From Methylocystis hirsuta (GTDB lineage: Bacteria > Pseudomonadota > Alphaproteobacteria > Rhizobiales > Beijerinckiaceae), in contig NZ_QWDD01000003.1 of NCBI RefSeq assembly GCF_003722355.1, positions 186,001 to 250,000 of the forward strand: 64,000 nt of DNA, read 5' to 3'. The notes beneath the pieces were generated by a model. It was given only the letters and a program-made list of their open reading frames with translations. It searched no databases and was not told the origin of the DNA. Shown one piece after another: positions 18,375 to 28,122 of this stretch. How positions within the stretch are numbered: the first letter of the stretch is position 1; the number at the start of each line of letters is the position of its first letter. A program made the translations under genes and the position numbers.

Positions 18375-21300
18375 TCGCCCGCCTCATCGCTTGGTCGGCG
18401 CGCAACCTTGTTCTCATTTTCGTCGGCACAGCCTTCGTCGTCGCAGCGGGGTTCTATGCCTTGCGCACGCTGCCACTCGACGCCATTCCCGATCTCTCCG
18501 ATGTGCAAGCGATCGTCTATACGGAATATCCGGGCCAGGCACCGCAAGTCGTCGAGGACCAAGTCACTTATCCGCTCACCAGTTCGATGTTGACGGTTCC
18601 GCGTTCCAAAGTAGTCCGCGGGTTTTCGTTTTTTGGCGTATCCTTCGTCTACGTCATCTTCGACGATGGCGTCGATATTTATTGGGCGCGCTCGCGCGTC
18701 CTCGAATATTTGAGCGCGGCGAGTAAGAGATTGCCGGCGGGCGTGACGCCTGTTCTTGGTCCCGATGCGACCGGCGTTGGCTGGGTCTATCAATATGCGC
18801 TCATCGCCAAGGAAATGACGCTCGCCGAATTGCGCTCGATCCAGGACTGGACGATCCGCTACGGCCTCGCGAAGGCCGAAGGCGTCGCCGAGATCGCGAG
18901 CGTCGGCGGCTTTGTCAAGCAGTATAATGTCGTTGTCGATCCTAATCGACTGCGCGCGCTCGGCATTCCGCTGTCGAAAGTGCGCGAGGTCATTCGTGCG
19001 AGCAACGCCGATGTCGGCGGCCGCACGGTTGAGTTGTCCGAATTCGAATTTGTCGTTCGTGGACGCGGCTATCTGCGCGGGACAGCGGATCTTGAAAGCA
19101 TCGTTCTGCGCGTCGAAAGTGGTACGCCGCTTCTTCTAAGGGACGTCGCACGCATCGAACTTGGTCCAGACGAACGGCGTGGCATCACGGAACTCAATGG
19201 CGAAGGCGAGGTCGCGAGCGGCATCGCGCTGCAACGATATGGGGCCAATGCGCTCACCGTGATCGATAACATCAAGTCCACACTCGCGCAAATGGCGACA
19301 AGCTTGCCGAAGGGCGTCGAGATCGTCTCGGTTTACGATCGCTCCCAGCTTATTCACGCAGCCATCGAGACCCTCAAAAGCACACTCGTGGAGGAAGGCG
19401 TCATTGTCGCTCTCGTCTGCGTCGTCTTTCTGATGCATATGCGTAGCGCGCTCGTCGCCATCATCATGCTGCCCGTTGGCGTATTAATGGCGTTCGCTGC
19501 GATGAAGGCGCTGGGACTCGGCTCCAACATCATGAGTTTGGGCGGCATCGCAATCGCAATCGGCGCAATGGTGGACGCCGCCATCGTCATGATCGAGAAC
19601 GCCCACAAACATCTAGAGCGGGCACAGCCCGACGAGCGGCGCATCGAGATTTTGATCGACGCTGCGACCGAGGTTGGCCCCGCGCTGTTCTTCAGCCTGT
19701 TGATCATTACGGTTTCGTTTTTGCCCATCTTCACGCTCGAAGCGCAAGAAGGACGCCTGTTCAGCCCGCTTGCCTTCACGAAGACTTTTGCGATGGCGGC
19801 GGCGGCGCTTCTTTCCGTGACGCTCGTGCCGGCGCTGATGGTCATTTTCGTGCGCGGCAAAATCGTTCCCGAGGCGAGAAACCCAATTAATCGCGCGCTC
19901 ATCTGGCTCTATCAGCCGATCATACGTCTGGTGCTCAAAGCGAAGATCGCCACGATACTGCTGGCGTTGGGAGCGCTCGCGCTTACCATCATTCCGGCGC
20001 GCCAGCTTGGTAGCGAATTCATGCCCGCTCTCAATGAGGGGGCGCTCCTTTACATGCCGACAACTCTGCCGGGGCTCTCCGTCACCAAGGCCGCCGAGCT
20101 CCTGCAAACGCAAGACCGCATCATCAAATCATTTCCCGAGGTTCAGTCCGCCTATGGCAAGGCCGGGCGCGCCTCCACTGCGACCGATCCAGCGCCGCTC
20201 GAAATGTTCGAGACCGTCATCCAGTTGAAGCCAAAGGATCAATGGCGTCCTGGAATGACGATCGACAAGCTCACTGCGGAATTGGATGCGGCGTTACAAT
20301 TCCCTGGCGTGTCAAACGCCTGGACCATGCCGATCCGAAACAGGATCGACATGCTGGCGACCGGCATCAGGACGCCAATCGGTGTCAAGATTTTCGGCCG
20401 CGATCTTGCGCAAATCGAGAATTTGGCGCGGCAGGTTGAAACTGTGGTGAAACGCGTTCCCGGCGCTACTTCCGCCTACGCCGAACGCGTCATGGGCGGC
20501 TATTACCTCGACATCGCGCCGGATCGCGCTGCGCTCGCGCGCTACGGCCTCATGATCGGCGACATGCAAGCGATAATCGCCACGGCGCTCGGCGGCGAGA
20601 CCGTCACAACGACGGTTGAAGGACGCGAACGCTACGGCGTCAACATCCGCTATCCGCGCGACTTCCGTTCTGATCCGAGAGCGATCGCTGGAGAAGTGCT
20701 GATTCCCCTACCCGGCGGCGGCACGGTTCCGCTCGGCGAGGTGGCGAGGGTCGAACTCGTTCGCGGCCCAACTTCGATCCGCACCGAGAACGGCCAGCTC
20801 GCCGTCTACATCTTCGTTGATATCCGCGACCGCGATCTCGGCGGTTTTGTCGAAGAAGCGCGCCAGGCGGTCGTCGATGCGATCGAGTTCCCGCCCGGTT
20901 CTTATGTCGTCTGGAGCGGTCAGTTCGAATATCTGGAGCGCGCACGAGGGCGCATGCAGATCGTGGTACCGGTGACGCTGCTCATCATCTTCCTGCTGCT
21001 CTACCTGAATTTCCGCCGCTTGACTGAGACGTTGATTGTCATGCTGTCGCTGCCCTTCGCGCTGGTGGGCGGCGTATGGCTAATGTGGCTCCTGAACTTC
21101 AACATGTCCGTTGCCGTCGGGGTCGGCTTCATCGCGCTCGCCGGTGTCGCCGCGGAGACCGGCGTCGTGATGCTGATTTATCTCGATGCGGCGATGCGCG
21201 AGGTCGCGGCCAAGCGCGCAGCCGGAGGGAAGAACTTCACACGTGCCGATTTGCGGGAAGCGATCATGCTCGGCGCGGTCGAGCGCGTGCGGCCGAAGAT

Positions 21301-21532
21301 GATGACGGTCGTTGCGATCATGGCGGGGCTTGTGCCGATCCTCTGGAGCACGGGCGCAGGATCAGAAGTTATGCAGCGCATCGCCGTTCCGATGATTGGC
21401 GGGATGGTGTCTTCGACGGCTCTGACGCTCGTCGTCATTCCGGCGATCTATGCGCTGATCAAGGGGTTTGGCCTGTCTGAAAAAGGCGAGGTCAAACAGG
21501 AGCTGGAAGGAACTATCCATGCAGTTCCATAA
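18371..21532 (+). CDS. cusA: CusA-type Cu(I)/Ag(I) RND efflux pump
   Basis: 1053 residues of the heavy-metal RND family, a trimeric proton-driven exporter. Twelve membrane segments flank two large periplasmic loops. The metal-relay methionines of E. coli CusA are conserved in context (LLYMPTTLPG, APLEMFETVIQLKP, NRIDMLATGIRTPIGVKI), pointing to monovalent copper or silver rather than zinc or cobalt. The membrane proton-relay Asp lies in IGAMVDAAIVMIENAHK. The GTG start overlaps the cusB stop. With the local channel gene lost, the pump must borrow another channel, such as the one at 40.8-42.2 kb (inferred). Confidence 0.92.
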   Translation: MIARLIAWSARNLVLIFVGTAFVVAAGFYALRTLPLDAIPDLSDVQAIVYTEYPGQAPQVVEDQVTYPLTSSMLTVPRSKVVRGFSFFGVSFVYVIFDDGVDIYWARSRVLEYLSAASKRLPAGVTPVLGPDATGVGWVYQYALIAKEMTLAELRSIQDWTIRYGLAKAEGVAEIASVGGFVKQYNVVVDPNRLRALGIPLSKVREVIRASNADVGGRTVELSEFEFVVRGRGYLRGTADLESIVLRVESGTPLLLRDVARIELGPDERRGITELNGEGEVASGIALQRYGANALTVIDNIKSTLAQMATSLPKGVEIVSVYDRSQLIHAAIETLKSTLVEEGVIVALVCVVFLMHMRSALVAIIMLPVGVLMAFAAMKALGLGSNIMSLGGIAIAIGAMVDAAIVMIENAHKHLERAQPDERRIEILIDAATEVGPALFFSLLIITVSFLPIFTLEAQEGRLFSPLAFTKTFAMAAAALLSVTLVPALMVIFVRGKIVPEARNPINRALIWLYQPIIRLVLKAKIATILLALGALALTIIPARQLGSEFMPALNEGALLYMPTTLPGLSVTKAAELLQTQDRIIKSFPEVQSAYGKAGRASTATDPAPLEMFETVIQLKPKDQWRPGMTIDKLTAELDAALQFPGVSNAWTMPIRNRIDMLATGIRTPIGVKIFGRDLAQIENLARQVETVVKRVPGATSAYAERVMGGYYLDIAPDRAALARYGLMIGDMQAIIATALGGETVTTTVEGRERYGVNIRYPRDFRSDPRAIAGEVLIPLPGGGTVPLGEVARVELVRGPTSIRTENGQLAVYIFVDIRDRDLGGFVEEARQAVVDAIEFPPGSYVVWSGQFEYLERARGRMQIVVPVTLLIIFLLLYLNFRRLTETLIVMLSLPFALVGGVWLMWLLNFNMSVAVGVGFIALAGVAAETGVVMLIYLDAAMREVAAKRAAGGKNFTRADLREAIMLGAVERVRPKMMTVVAIMAGLVPILWSTGAGSEVMQRIAVPMIGGMVSSTALTLVVIPAIYALIKGFGLSEKGEVKQELEGTIHAVP

Positions 21533-21568
21533 GACAGTACACAGCAATCTTCAGAGGAGAAAAGACCA

Positions 21569-21781
21569 ATGCTTAGACTCTCTATTGCCTTAGCGACGAT
21601 GCTGGCCCTATCCGTCCCCACAATGGCCCAAGAGATGCAGGAGCAAGATCCGCAGATTCACGGAATGGTCCCCGGCGGGCATAGCCGTCACGGGCATCGC
21701 GATTGGAGCACTCCGGGTCAACACAGGCATAATGTGTGCTGGCATCTCCATAACGGACAATGGGTGTGGGTCTGCCGCTGA
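21569..21781 (+). CDS. Small secreted His-rich protein with CW...WVWVCR tail
   Basis: 70 residues with a strong AGAGGAG site upstream. The signal peptide (to about residue 20, PTMAQ) is followed by a His-rich stretch (HSRHGHRDWS) and ends CWHLHNGQWVWVCR. The tail has two cysteines 11 residues apart. A relative at 30804-31031 shares HRDWS and the same cysteine spacing. Both sit in the copper cluster, so periplasmic metal binding is a reasonable guess. No named family recognised. Confidence 0.65.
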   Translation: MLRLSIALATMLALSVPTMAQEMQEQDPQIHGMVPGGHSRHGHRDWSTPGQHRHNVCWHLHNGQWVWVCR

Positions 21782-21957
21782 CGGGGGGAGGCCTCGTGAT
21801 TGAATGCATGTTCAACATGAAGCCGCGCATATCGTAATCCCTTTCAGCTATATAGGAACGACCCGACTGGGGCTTTGTTCTGGGGCCGTTTCTTATAGGA
21901 AAGCGGCCCTGCGCCAAGAAGGTCTCAGAGCGCCGTTATATATGTGCCGAAACGGTC

Positions 21958-22115
21958 GGCGTCAGCATGACGGGCCTCGTGCCGATCCTCTTGGGCGCAG
22001 GCGCCGGATCAGAAATCATGCAGCGTGTCGCCGTTCCGATGATTGGCGGGATGGCGCCTTCGACGATTCTGATGCTTGTCGTCAACCCTCGATCTATGCG
22101 CTGATTAAGCGCTTT
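21958..22115 (+). pseudogene. Duplicated tail of cusA
   Basis: The frame VSMTGLVPILLGAGAGSEIM, then QRVAVPMIGGMAPSTILML repeats the end of the nearby CusA (MAGLVPILWSTGAGSEVM). Homology then shifts frame into IYALIK. It is about 160 bases long and cannot encode a product. It shows that a second cusA copy, or a duplication, once occupied this place. Confidence 0.7.
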
Positions 22116-22214
22116 GTCTCGCCGCGCGACGATGAAACAGCATGGTTGTCGAAGACGCTGGCCATTCGATCCGCGTTTCAAAGCGCGGAATGATGTTCAC
22201 CAAGGAGAGAAATA

Positions 22215-22577
22215 ATGCAGAACCTTCCTCATCACCGCGTCAAACTCGTTGCGGTTCTCGCTGCTTCGGCGATCGCCCCCACGCTCTGCGCGACAAAAGT
22301 CGGCGCGGTCGAATCCGCGCAACGGCTCGTCGTCGCCCAAGCCGCAGACAAGGCGTCTGGCGACGGCGTCATCAAGGGCGTCAATGCAACCGAGCGCAAG
22401 CTCCTGATCACGCACGGGCCGATCGCCGCGTTGAATTGGCCCGGCATGACGATGGCTTTCGGCATCGCGCCCGGCATCGACCTCACGGGCTTGGCGCCGG
22501 GAGCCAAAGTGACGTTCACCCTGAGCCGCGATGCAAAAGGCCTCTATGTCATCGACGAAATTCGCAGCGTGGAGTGA
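22215..22577 (+). CDS. cusF: CusF-like periplasmic copper-binding protein
   Basis: 120 residues with an AAGGAGA site eight bases upstream. A signal peptide covers about residues 1-30. The CusF domain follows: GVIKGVNATERKLLITHGPI and ALNWPGMTMAFGI. In E. coli CusF, Cu(I)/Ag(I) is held by one His, two Met and a capping Trp, and all are present here in order (ITH, NW, GMTM). It delivers metal to the Cus pump. Confidence 0.85.
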   Translation: MQNLPHHRVKLVAVLAASAIAPTLCATKVGAVESAQRLVVAQAADKASGDGVIKGVNATERKLLITHGPIAALNWPGMTMAFGIAPGIDLTGLAPGAKVTFTLSRDAKGLYVIDEIRSVE

Positions 22578-22606
22578 GCGGAAGATTGCAAAACGGAAAA
22601 TTACCC

Positions 22607-22729
22607 ATGATGGAATCGGACGGGATGATGAGCGGTTGGGGCATGTCGAGCATGGGACTCTTCTGGATTTTGATCCTGATAGCTCTCATTCTCGCGATAG
22701 TAGCGCTCATCAAATATCTGTTCCGGTGA
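22607..22729 (+). CDS. Small Met-rich single-helix membrane protein
   Basis: 40 residues, starting 29 bases after cusF. The N-terminus is methionine-rich (MMESDGMMSGWGMSSMG) and is followed by one transmembrane helix (LFWILILIALILAIVALIKY) ending in basic residues. The placement between cusF and a DUF411 gene suggests a membrane-tethered Cu(I)-binding peptide (inferred). The start could also be TTG at 22587. Confidence 0.55.
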   Translation: MMESDGMMSGWGMSSMGLFWILILIALILAIVALIKYLFR

Positions 22730-22782
22730 ACCGACGAGCGCAGGTCCACGCGGCCTGCTTGTCCTCCTTCCGGGAGACCGAC

Positions 22783-23223
22783 ATGTCAAAATCGAAAACA
22801 AGTTTGGCCATCGTCTTCGCCCTTGGCCTTATTGCGCCGCTTGCGGCCCTTGCCCAAGACGTCACCGCATGGCGCTCGCCATCCTGTGGATGTTGTCACC
22901 TATGGGCGAAGCGTCTCGAAGATGCCGGCATGAAGGTCACGATGATCGATACGAGGGATGTCTCCAAGATCAAGAAGGAGCACGGCATAACGCCCGAACT
23001 CGCCTCTTGCCACACCGCCATTGTGGAAGGCTACACGATCGAGGGTCACGTGCCGGCGAGCGAAATAAAGCGGCTGCTGGCGGAGCGGCCCGACGCGATC
23101 GGGCTGAGCGTTCCTGGAATGCCTACGGGTTCGCCAGGCATGGAGCATGGTGCGGCCGAATCTTACAACGTGCTGCTCCTGAAACGCGACGGTTCGACTG
23201 AGGTGTTCGCGCACTATCCATGA
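22783..23223 (+). CDS. DUF411 periplasmic metal-binding protein
   Basis: 146 residues with a signal peptide (GLIAPLAALAQ). The mature part begins VTAWRSPSCGCCHLWAKRLE, the CxCC signature of DUF411 proteins found in copper-resistance clusters. The segments GITPELASCHTAIVEGYTIE and GHVPASEIKRLLAE complete the domain. It probably binds copper in the periplasm. It lies between cusF and copA on the same strand. Confidence 0.85.
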   Translation: MSKSKTSLAIVFALGLIAPLAALAQDVTAWRSPSCGCCHLWAKRLEDAGMKVTMIDTRDVSKIKKEHGITPELASCHTAIVEGYTIEGHVPASEIKRLLAERPDAIGLSVPGMPTGSPGMEHGAAESYNVLLLKRDGSTEVFAHYP

Positions 23224-23278
23224 GGACTGCGCGAGCGCAAGAGGAAGACACCCGGGGATATAGACGACGGGGTTGGCC

Positions 23279-25813
23279 ATGATCGACACCACGCTACCGA
23301 CAACTGGCGCATTGTCCACGGCTGCTCGACGTGAGCACATAGAATTGACTGTGGGCGGCATGACCTGCGCCCACTGCCCTCCCGCGATCGAAAAGGCGCT
23401 CAAGGAAATAAAGGGAGTCGTATCGGCGCGAGTGAACCTCGCGAACCAGATCGCCGCGATCAATTATGACGCGGATCGCGTAAATATCGCCGATCTCGCA
23501 AGGGCCATCCGCGTCGCCGGCTACGTTGCGGGCGCCGCGAAAATTCGCGTTTCTGTAGCGCAAATGCATTGCGCCTCCTGCGTGACCCGCGTCGAGTCCG
23601 CCCTGAAGGGAACGCCGGGCGTCATCGCCGCTACAGCCAATCTCGGCACAAGCGCCGTTGATATCGAATATGACCCGCAAAAGACCGATTTCAGCGCGAT
23701 CCGCGCGGCGATCGAATCTTCCGGCCACAGGATCGCGGAGCAACGGCCCCAAGAGATAAAGGTCGCCGTTGAAGCCGGTGCTGATCCCGATCAGATTGCG
23801 CGCGAAAGTGAATATAAAACGCTCATGCACAAGTTCTGGTTCGCGGCGATCGTATCGGCGCCAGTCATGGCGCTGAGCTATCCCGATCTGATTCCCGGGT
23901 TGCGCGACTGGATGCCGGCGGGCAGCGACACTCGGCGTATCGTCTGGGCGCTGCTTGGCGTGGCATCGGTTCCCGTGCTCGTCTGGTCGGGCTCGCAATT
24001 CTTTGTCGGCATGTGGGACGCGTTGAAGCACCGCGCCGCCAATATGCACACCTTGATCTCGATTGGCGTCTCGGCGGCTTTCCTTTATTCGGTAATCGCA
24101 GTCGCCTTCCCCCATCTCTTCCCGAGCATGGCGCTCGCCGAAGTCTTCTGGGATGTGACCGATGTGGTGATCGCCCTCGTCACGCTGGGGCTGGCCTTAG
24201 AGCTAAAGGCCAAGGGCCGCACCTCGGAAGCGATCAAAAAGCTCATCGGGCTACAAGCCAAGACCGCACGGGTGCTGCGTGACGGCGAGGAAATCGACTT
24301 GGCCGTAGAAGAGGTCGTTGCCGGCGACATAGTCGTGATCCGTCCAGGCGACAAGATCCCTGTGGACGGCGAAGTGACCGAAGGGTCCAGCGCCGTCGAT
24401 GAGTCGATGATCACCGGGGAGTCGATTCCCGTCGAGAAACACGTCGGCGACGAGGCGATTGGCGGCACGCTCAACAAGATGGGCAGTTTTAAGTTCCGCG
24501 CGACCAAGGTCGGCAAGGACACAGCTCTCGCCAACATCATCCGGATGGTCAAGGACGCGCAAGGCTCGAAAGCGCCAATCCAGCGCGTCGTGGATGCGGT
24601 GTCGGGCTTTTTCGTTCCGACCGTGATGATTTTGAGCGTTCTCGCCTTCATGATCTGGTATGCCTTCGGCCCAGAGCCGCGCGTCATCTACGCGACCATC
24701 GTTCTGGTCACGACACTGATCATCGCCTGCCCTTGTGCGCTGGGGCTCGCCACGCCGACTTCGTTAACGGTAGGTATCGGCAAGGGCGCCGAGAATGGAA
24801 TCCTCATCCGCTCCGGCGATGCGCTTCAAAGCTCGGAGAAACTCCAGGCGATCATTCTCGATAAGACCGGAACGATCACACGCGGCGAGCCTTCGTTGAC
24901 GGACGTGGTTCCCGTCGACGGTCAACGCGAAGAGACCGTGCTGCGGCTCGCGGTGGCTCTCGAACGCGGCTCCGAGCACCCGCTTGGCGAAGCCATCGTT
25001 AAGGGTGCGGAGGCGCGCGGCCTTCCGCCCGTTGAAGCGAGGGGATTCGTGGCGATACCGGGTCATGGCGTGAGCGGCGAGGTCGATGGCCGTCAGGTCC
25101 TCCTCGGCAACACAAAGCTGATGGGTGATCGTGGCGTAGCAATCGACGCACTCACGGCAGCTTGGGAGCGCCTAGCCAATGAAGGAAAGACGCCAATGTA
25201 TGTGGCTGCCGATGGGCAGTGCCTCGGTCTCGTCGCCGTCGCCGACACAGTGAAGTCCGATTCGAAAGCGGCGATCGAAGCCCTCCTTCGCTTGGGGCTC
25301 GAAGTGGTCATGCTGACAGGCGACAACGAACGAACGGCCAAGGCGATTGCAAGTCAAGTAGGCGTCGGTCGCGTGCTCGCAGAAGTGCTGCCCGACGCCA
25401 AGGCGCATGAGGTTCAAAAACTCCAGCTTGAAGGAAAGACCGTCGGCATGGTGGGCGACGGCGTCAATGACGCGCCGGCGCTTGCGCAAGCCGATGTCGG
25501 CTTCGCCATCGGCACGGGCACGGATGTCGCGATCGAAGCAAGCGACGTGACGCTCATCAGGGGCAGCTTACAGGGCGTTGTCACGGCGATCGAGATCAGC
25601 CGCGCCACCATGCGTAACGTGCGCCAAAACTTGGTCGGCGCCTTCGGTTACAACGTTCTCGGCATACCTGTGGCGATGGGCGCGCTTTATCCGGCCCTAG
25701 GCATCCTGCTGTCGCCGCTTATCGCCTCGGCGGCGATGGCCTTCAGTTCCGTCACGGTTGTCAGTAACGCCAATCGCCTGCGCTTCTTTCAGCCGAGGAG
25801 GACCGCGTCATGA
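23279..25813 (+). CDS. copA: CopA-type Cu(I) P1B-ATPase
   Basis: 844 residues from ATG 23279; a TTG two codons upstream is possible. It exports Cu(I) to the periplasm. Two N-terminal heavy-metal-associated domains carry CAHC (Cys30, Cys33) and CASC (Cys98, Cys101). The membrane metal site is Cys484-Pro-Cys486 ([13 protein letters not shown]), the phosphorylated Asp528 sits in [11 protein letters not shown], and the hinge is [12 protein letters not shown]. The actuator TGES is also present ([12 protein letters not shown]). The next gene starts inside its stop codon. Confidence 0.95.
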   Translation: MIDTTLPTTGALSTAARREHIELTVGGMTCAHCPPAIEKALKEIKGVVSARVNLANQIAAINYDADRVNIADLARAIRVAGYVAGAAKIRVSVAQMHCASCVTRVESALKGTPGVIAATANLGTSAVDIEYDPQKTDFSAIRAAIESSGHRIAEQRPQEIKVAVEAGADPDQIARESEYKTLMHKFWFAAIVSAPVMALSYPDLIPGLRDWMPAGSDTRRIVWALLGVASVPVLVWSGSQFFVGMWDALKHRAANMHTLISIGVSAAFLYSVIAVAFPHLFPSMALAEVFWDVTDVVIALVTLGLALELKAKGRTSEAIKKLIGLQAKTARVLRDGEEIDLAVEEVVAGDIVVIRPGDKIPVDGEVTEGSSAVDESMITGESIPVEKHVGDEAIGGTLNKMGSFKFRATKVGKDTALANIIRMVKDAQGSKAPIQRVVDAVSGFFVPTVMILSVLAFMIWYAFGPEPRVIYATIVLVTTLIIACPCALGLATPTSLTVGIGKGAENGILIRSGDALQSSEKLQAIILDKTGTITRGEPSLTDVVPVDGQREETVLRLAVALERGSEHPLGEAIVKGAEARGLPPVEARGFVAIPGHGVSGEVDGRQVLLGNTKLMGDRGVAIDALTAAWERLANEGKTPMYVAADGQCLGLVAVADTVKSDSKAAIEALLRLGLEVVMLTGDNERTAKAIASQVGVGRVLAEVLPDAKAHEVQKLQLEGKTVGMVGDGVNDAPALAQADVGFAIGTGTDVAIEASDVTLIRGSLQGVVTAIEISRATMRNVRQNLVGAFGYNVLGIPVAMGALYPALGILLSPLIASAAMAFSSVTVVSNANRLRFFQPRRTAS

Positions 25814-26874
25814 TCTCACGCCCGCTCCGCCTTGCGCTCGCCGGGTTCCTTTTGGTTTTGCTCGGGGCGACGGCGTCGGCGCAGAGCGATCGCTGGGGGC
25901 GGTGTCGAAGCGCCGAACCGGACGCTCGGATCGCGGGCTGTACGGAGGTCATCGACCGTCTAAAACGCCAGAGTAGGCGTGATCAGTTCTCAGCCTATTT
26001 TAATCGTGGCGGCGCCTATCGAGCGAAGGGCGATCTTGATCGCGCCCTCGCCGATTTGGACAAGGCGCTGAAACTCTATCCCAAGGCGGCGTCCGCGCTT
26101 GCAGAACGCGCATCCATCTTCAAAGCGAAGGGCGATTCCGACAAGGCGATCGCCGATTACGACGCGTCCATCGCGGAGCGACCGAACCCCGCCGCTTTCC
26201 TTGGCCGAGGCGAGGTCTATCGAGCGAAAAACGAGTTCGACCCCGCCATCGCGGACTACAACGAGGCGATCGCTCTCGATCCCCAATTGGCGGACGCCTT
26301 CCTCTCCCGGGCCAAGGCCTATCTCGGTAAGGAAGATCTCGAGCGCGCCAAACAGGATCTCGAAGCAGCGTTGAAACTCGATCCCCGGCTCGCCTCAGCC
26401 AAAGCGGCGCTCGACGAGGTGACGAAGCGTGTCGCCGAGCGCGTTGCGGCTTCGGGCGCTCCGACGACGTCGGGACCGACCGCGGAGGCGGACTATGCCT
26501 CGCCGGATCGTTTGATCGTCGTCGCCACCGGATTCGTCCTTATCGCCTTCATCGTCTGGTTCTTCTGGCTCAAGCGCGCAACAGGCGTGCGCGCGGCCGA
26601 AACCAGCGGCGGCTATCAGGAGGCGATGATTCTGGTGAAAGGCGGTTACACGCCCGACACCATCATCGTGCGGCGAGGCAAGCCCGTGCGGCTCAACTTT
26701 CGCCGCGAAGAGACGGCGTCGTGTTCCGACAAGGTGATTTTCTCCGAATTTCAAAAGAGCGCCGAACTGCCCACCGGCGAAACCGTCGCGGTCGAGTTCC
26801 TCCCGACGGAGTCTGGCGAATTCAATTTCGCATGCCCCATGGGCATGTTCCGCGGCAGGCTGGTTGTCGAATAG
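25810..26874 (+). CDS. TPR-cupredoxin fusion protein
   Basis: 354 residues, coupled to copA by ATGA overlap. An N-terminal signal ([19 protein letters not shown]) precedes about four to five tetratricopeptide repeats (residues 55-210; [18 protein letters not shown] is one). A transmembrane helix follows at about 233-253 ([20 protein letters not shown]), then a cupredoxin domain at about 265-354 ([35 protein letters not shown]). Membrane-cupredoxin proteins next to copA are known as separate short proteins; here a TPR domain is fused in front. The Cys and Met residues in SCSDK and CPMGM are likely ligands. Confidence 0.8.
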   Translation: MISRPLRLALAGFLLVLLGATASAQSDRWGRCRSAEPDARIAGCTEVIDRLKRQSRRDQFSAYFNRGGAYRAKGDLDRALADLDKALKLYPKAASALAERASIFKAKGDSDKAIADYDASIAERPNPAAFLGRGEVYRAKNEFDPAIADYNEAIALDPQLADAFLSRAKAYLGKEDLERAKQDLEAALKLDPRLASAKAALDEVTKRVAERVAASGAPTTSGPTAEADYASPDRLIVVATGFVLIAFIVWFFWLKRATGVRAAETSGGYQEAMILVKGGYTPDTIIVRRGKPVRLNFRREETASCSDKVIFSEFQKSAELPTGETVAVEFLPTESGEFNFACPMGMFRGRLVVE

Positions 26875-26911
26875 AACGCCTGTCGGCCGGCGTAACGTCG
26901 AAGGAGCCGCG

Positions 26912-27124
26912 ATGCGACACGAACACTATACACAGAATGGCGGTTCTGACAGTCCGAAGCGCGGCCTCCTCGCGTCACGGGAAAACTGGGTTCTGATCGG
27001 GTTCCTGGCGATCGCGGGGTTCTATCTCGTGACGGAACACACCGCGCATCTCTTCGGAGCGCTTCCTTACTTGCTACTCCTAGCCTGCCCCCTCATGCAC
27101 ATTTTCATGCATCGCGATCATGGG
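26912..27124 (+). pseudogene. DUF2933-type small membrane protein, 5' part, split by IS21
   Basis: The frame MRHEHYTQNGGSDSP... holds one hydrophobic region (VLIGFLAIAGFYLVTEHTA) and ends MHIFMHRDHG where the IS element enters. DUF2933 proteins are small His-rich membrane proteins of copper clusters. The matching 3' part lies at 29787-29849. Joining both halves, with one copy of the direct repeat removed, restores an open frame of about 91 residues. Confidence 0.75.
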
Positions 27125-27222
27125 TGTCAACGGCGGCGACAAATTGTGCCAGATGGCGGCGTAAAAGTGTACCGTTCTGGTTGAGAGAAAAGGGCCGTGA
27201 AGCCCTTGTGAGTTGGGTTGTC

Positions 27223-27271
27223 GCGCGCATTGAGGCGCGCGGAGCGTAGCGAAGCGCGCTTCAATGCGCGC
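27223..27271. terminator. Long GC-rich inverted repeat after istB
   Basis: The arms around GCGCGCATTGA...GCGCGC and their complement flank a ten-base loop (AGCGTAGCGA). It lies 9 bases beyond the istB stop, inside the IS21 element, and probably ends its transcript. No clear T-run follows. Confidence 0.4.
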
Positions 27272-27279
27272 GGCGGCGG

Positions 27280-28122
27280 TTAAATGTCTGCGTCGGCTTC
27301 TCCCTTGGTTCTTGGGCTTACGCTAGGCTCGTCGGCATTGCGCCGTTGCGCCTTCCTGGCTGTCGCGAGACGATAGCTGTCGCCGTTCATCTCCAGAATG
27401 TGGACATGATGGGTGAGCCGATCGAGCAGTGCGCCGGTGAGCCGTTCCGACCCGAACACCGACGTCCATTCATCGAATGGCAGATTGCTGGTCACCAGCG
27501 TGGCGCCACGTTCATAGCGCTGGCTGAAGACCTCGAAGAGCAGTTCAGAACCAACCGCCGTGAACGGCACGTAGCCCAGCTCATCGACGATCAGCAATTT
27601 GACGGTGTTGAGATGCTTTTGCAGCGCCCGCAGGCGGCGCTCGTCGCGCGCTTCCATGAGTTCGTGCACGAGAGCGGCGGCCGAGGTGAAGGCGACGCTG
27701 AAGCCCTTTTGGCAAGCGGCGAGCCCAAGGGCGAGCGCGACGTGAGTCTTGCCGGTTCCGGATGGACCCAGCGCGATGCAGTTCTGTCGCTTCTCTATCC
27801 ATTCGCACCGCGCCAGCTCCAGAACCAGCGGCTTGTTGAGTGACGGCTGCGCGGCGAAGTCGAATGTGTCGAGGCTCTTGATCTGCGTAAAGCGCGCCAG
27901 GCGAATGCGACGCTCGACATTGCGCCGCTCGCGATCGATGCGCTCCAGTTCGCACAGGCGCAGCAAATAGCGCGGATAATCGGCGCGATCTTGCGCCGAT
28001 TCCAGCGCCACTTTCTCATATTCGCGCGCGAAGGTGGGAAGCTTCAACGCCTTGAGGTGATTGCCCAGTAGCACCTGCGGCGCGACGATCGTTTGGGAGG
28101 TCGACTCCTGCGAGGCGCTCAT
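27280..28122 (-). CDS. istB: IstB AAA+ helper ATPase of IS21
   Basis: 280 residues. Walker A is LGPSGTGKTHVALALG and Walker B is VKLLIVDELGYVPF. IstB remodels target DNA and stimulates the IstA transposase. It overlaps istA by ATGA. Length and motifs are complete. Confidence 0.92.
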   Translation of the reverse strand: MSASQESTSQTIVAPQVLLGNHLKALKLPTFAREYEKVALESAQDRADYPRYLLRLCELERIDRERRNVERRIRLARFTQIKSLDTFDFAAQPSLNKPLVLELARCEWIEKRQNCIALGPSGTGKTHVALALGLAACQKGFSVAFTSAAALVHELMEARDERRLRALQKHLNTVKLLIVDELGYVPFTAVGSELLFEVFSQRYERGATLVTSNLPFDEWTSVFGSERLTGALLDRLTHHVHILEMNGDSYRLATARKAQRRNADEPSVSPRTKGEADADI

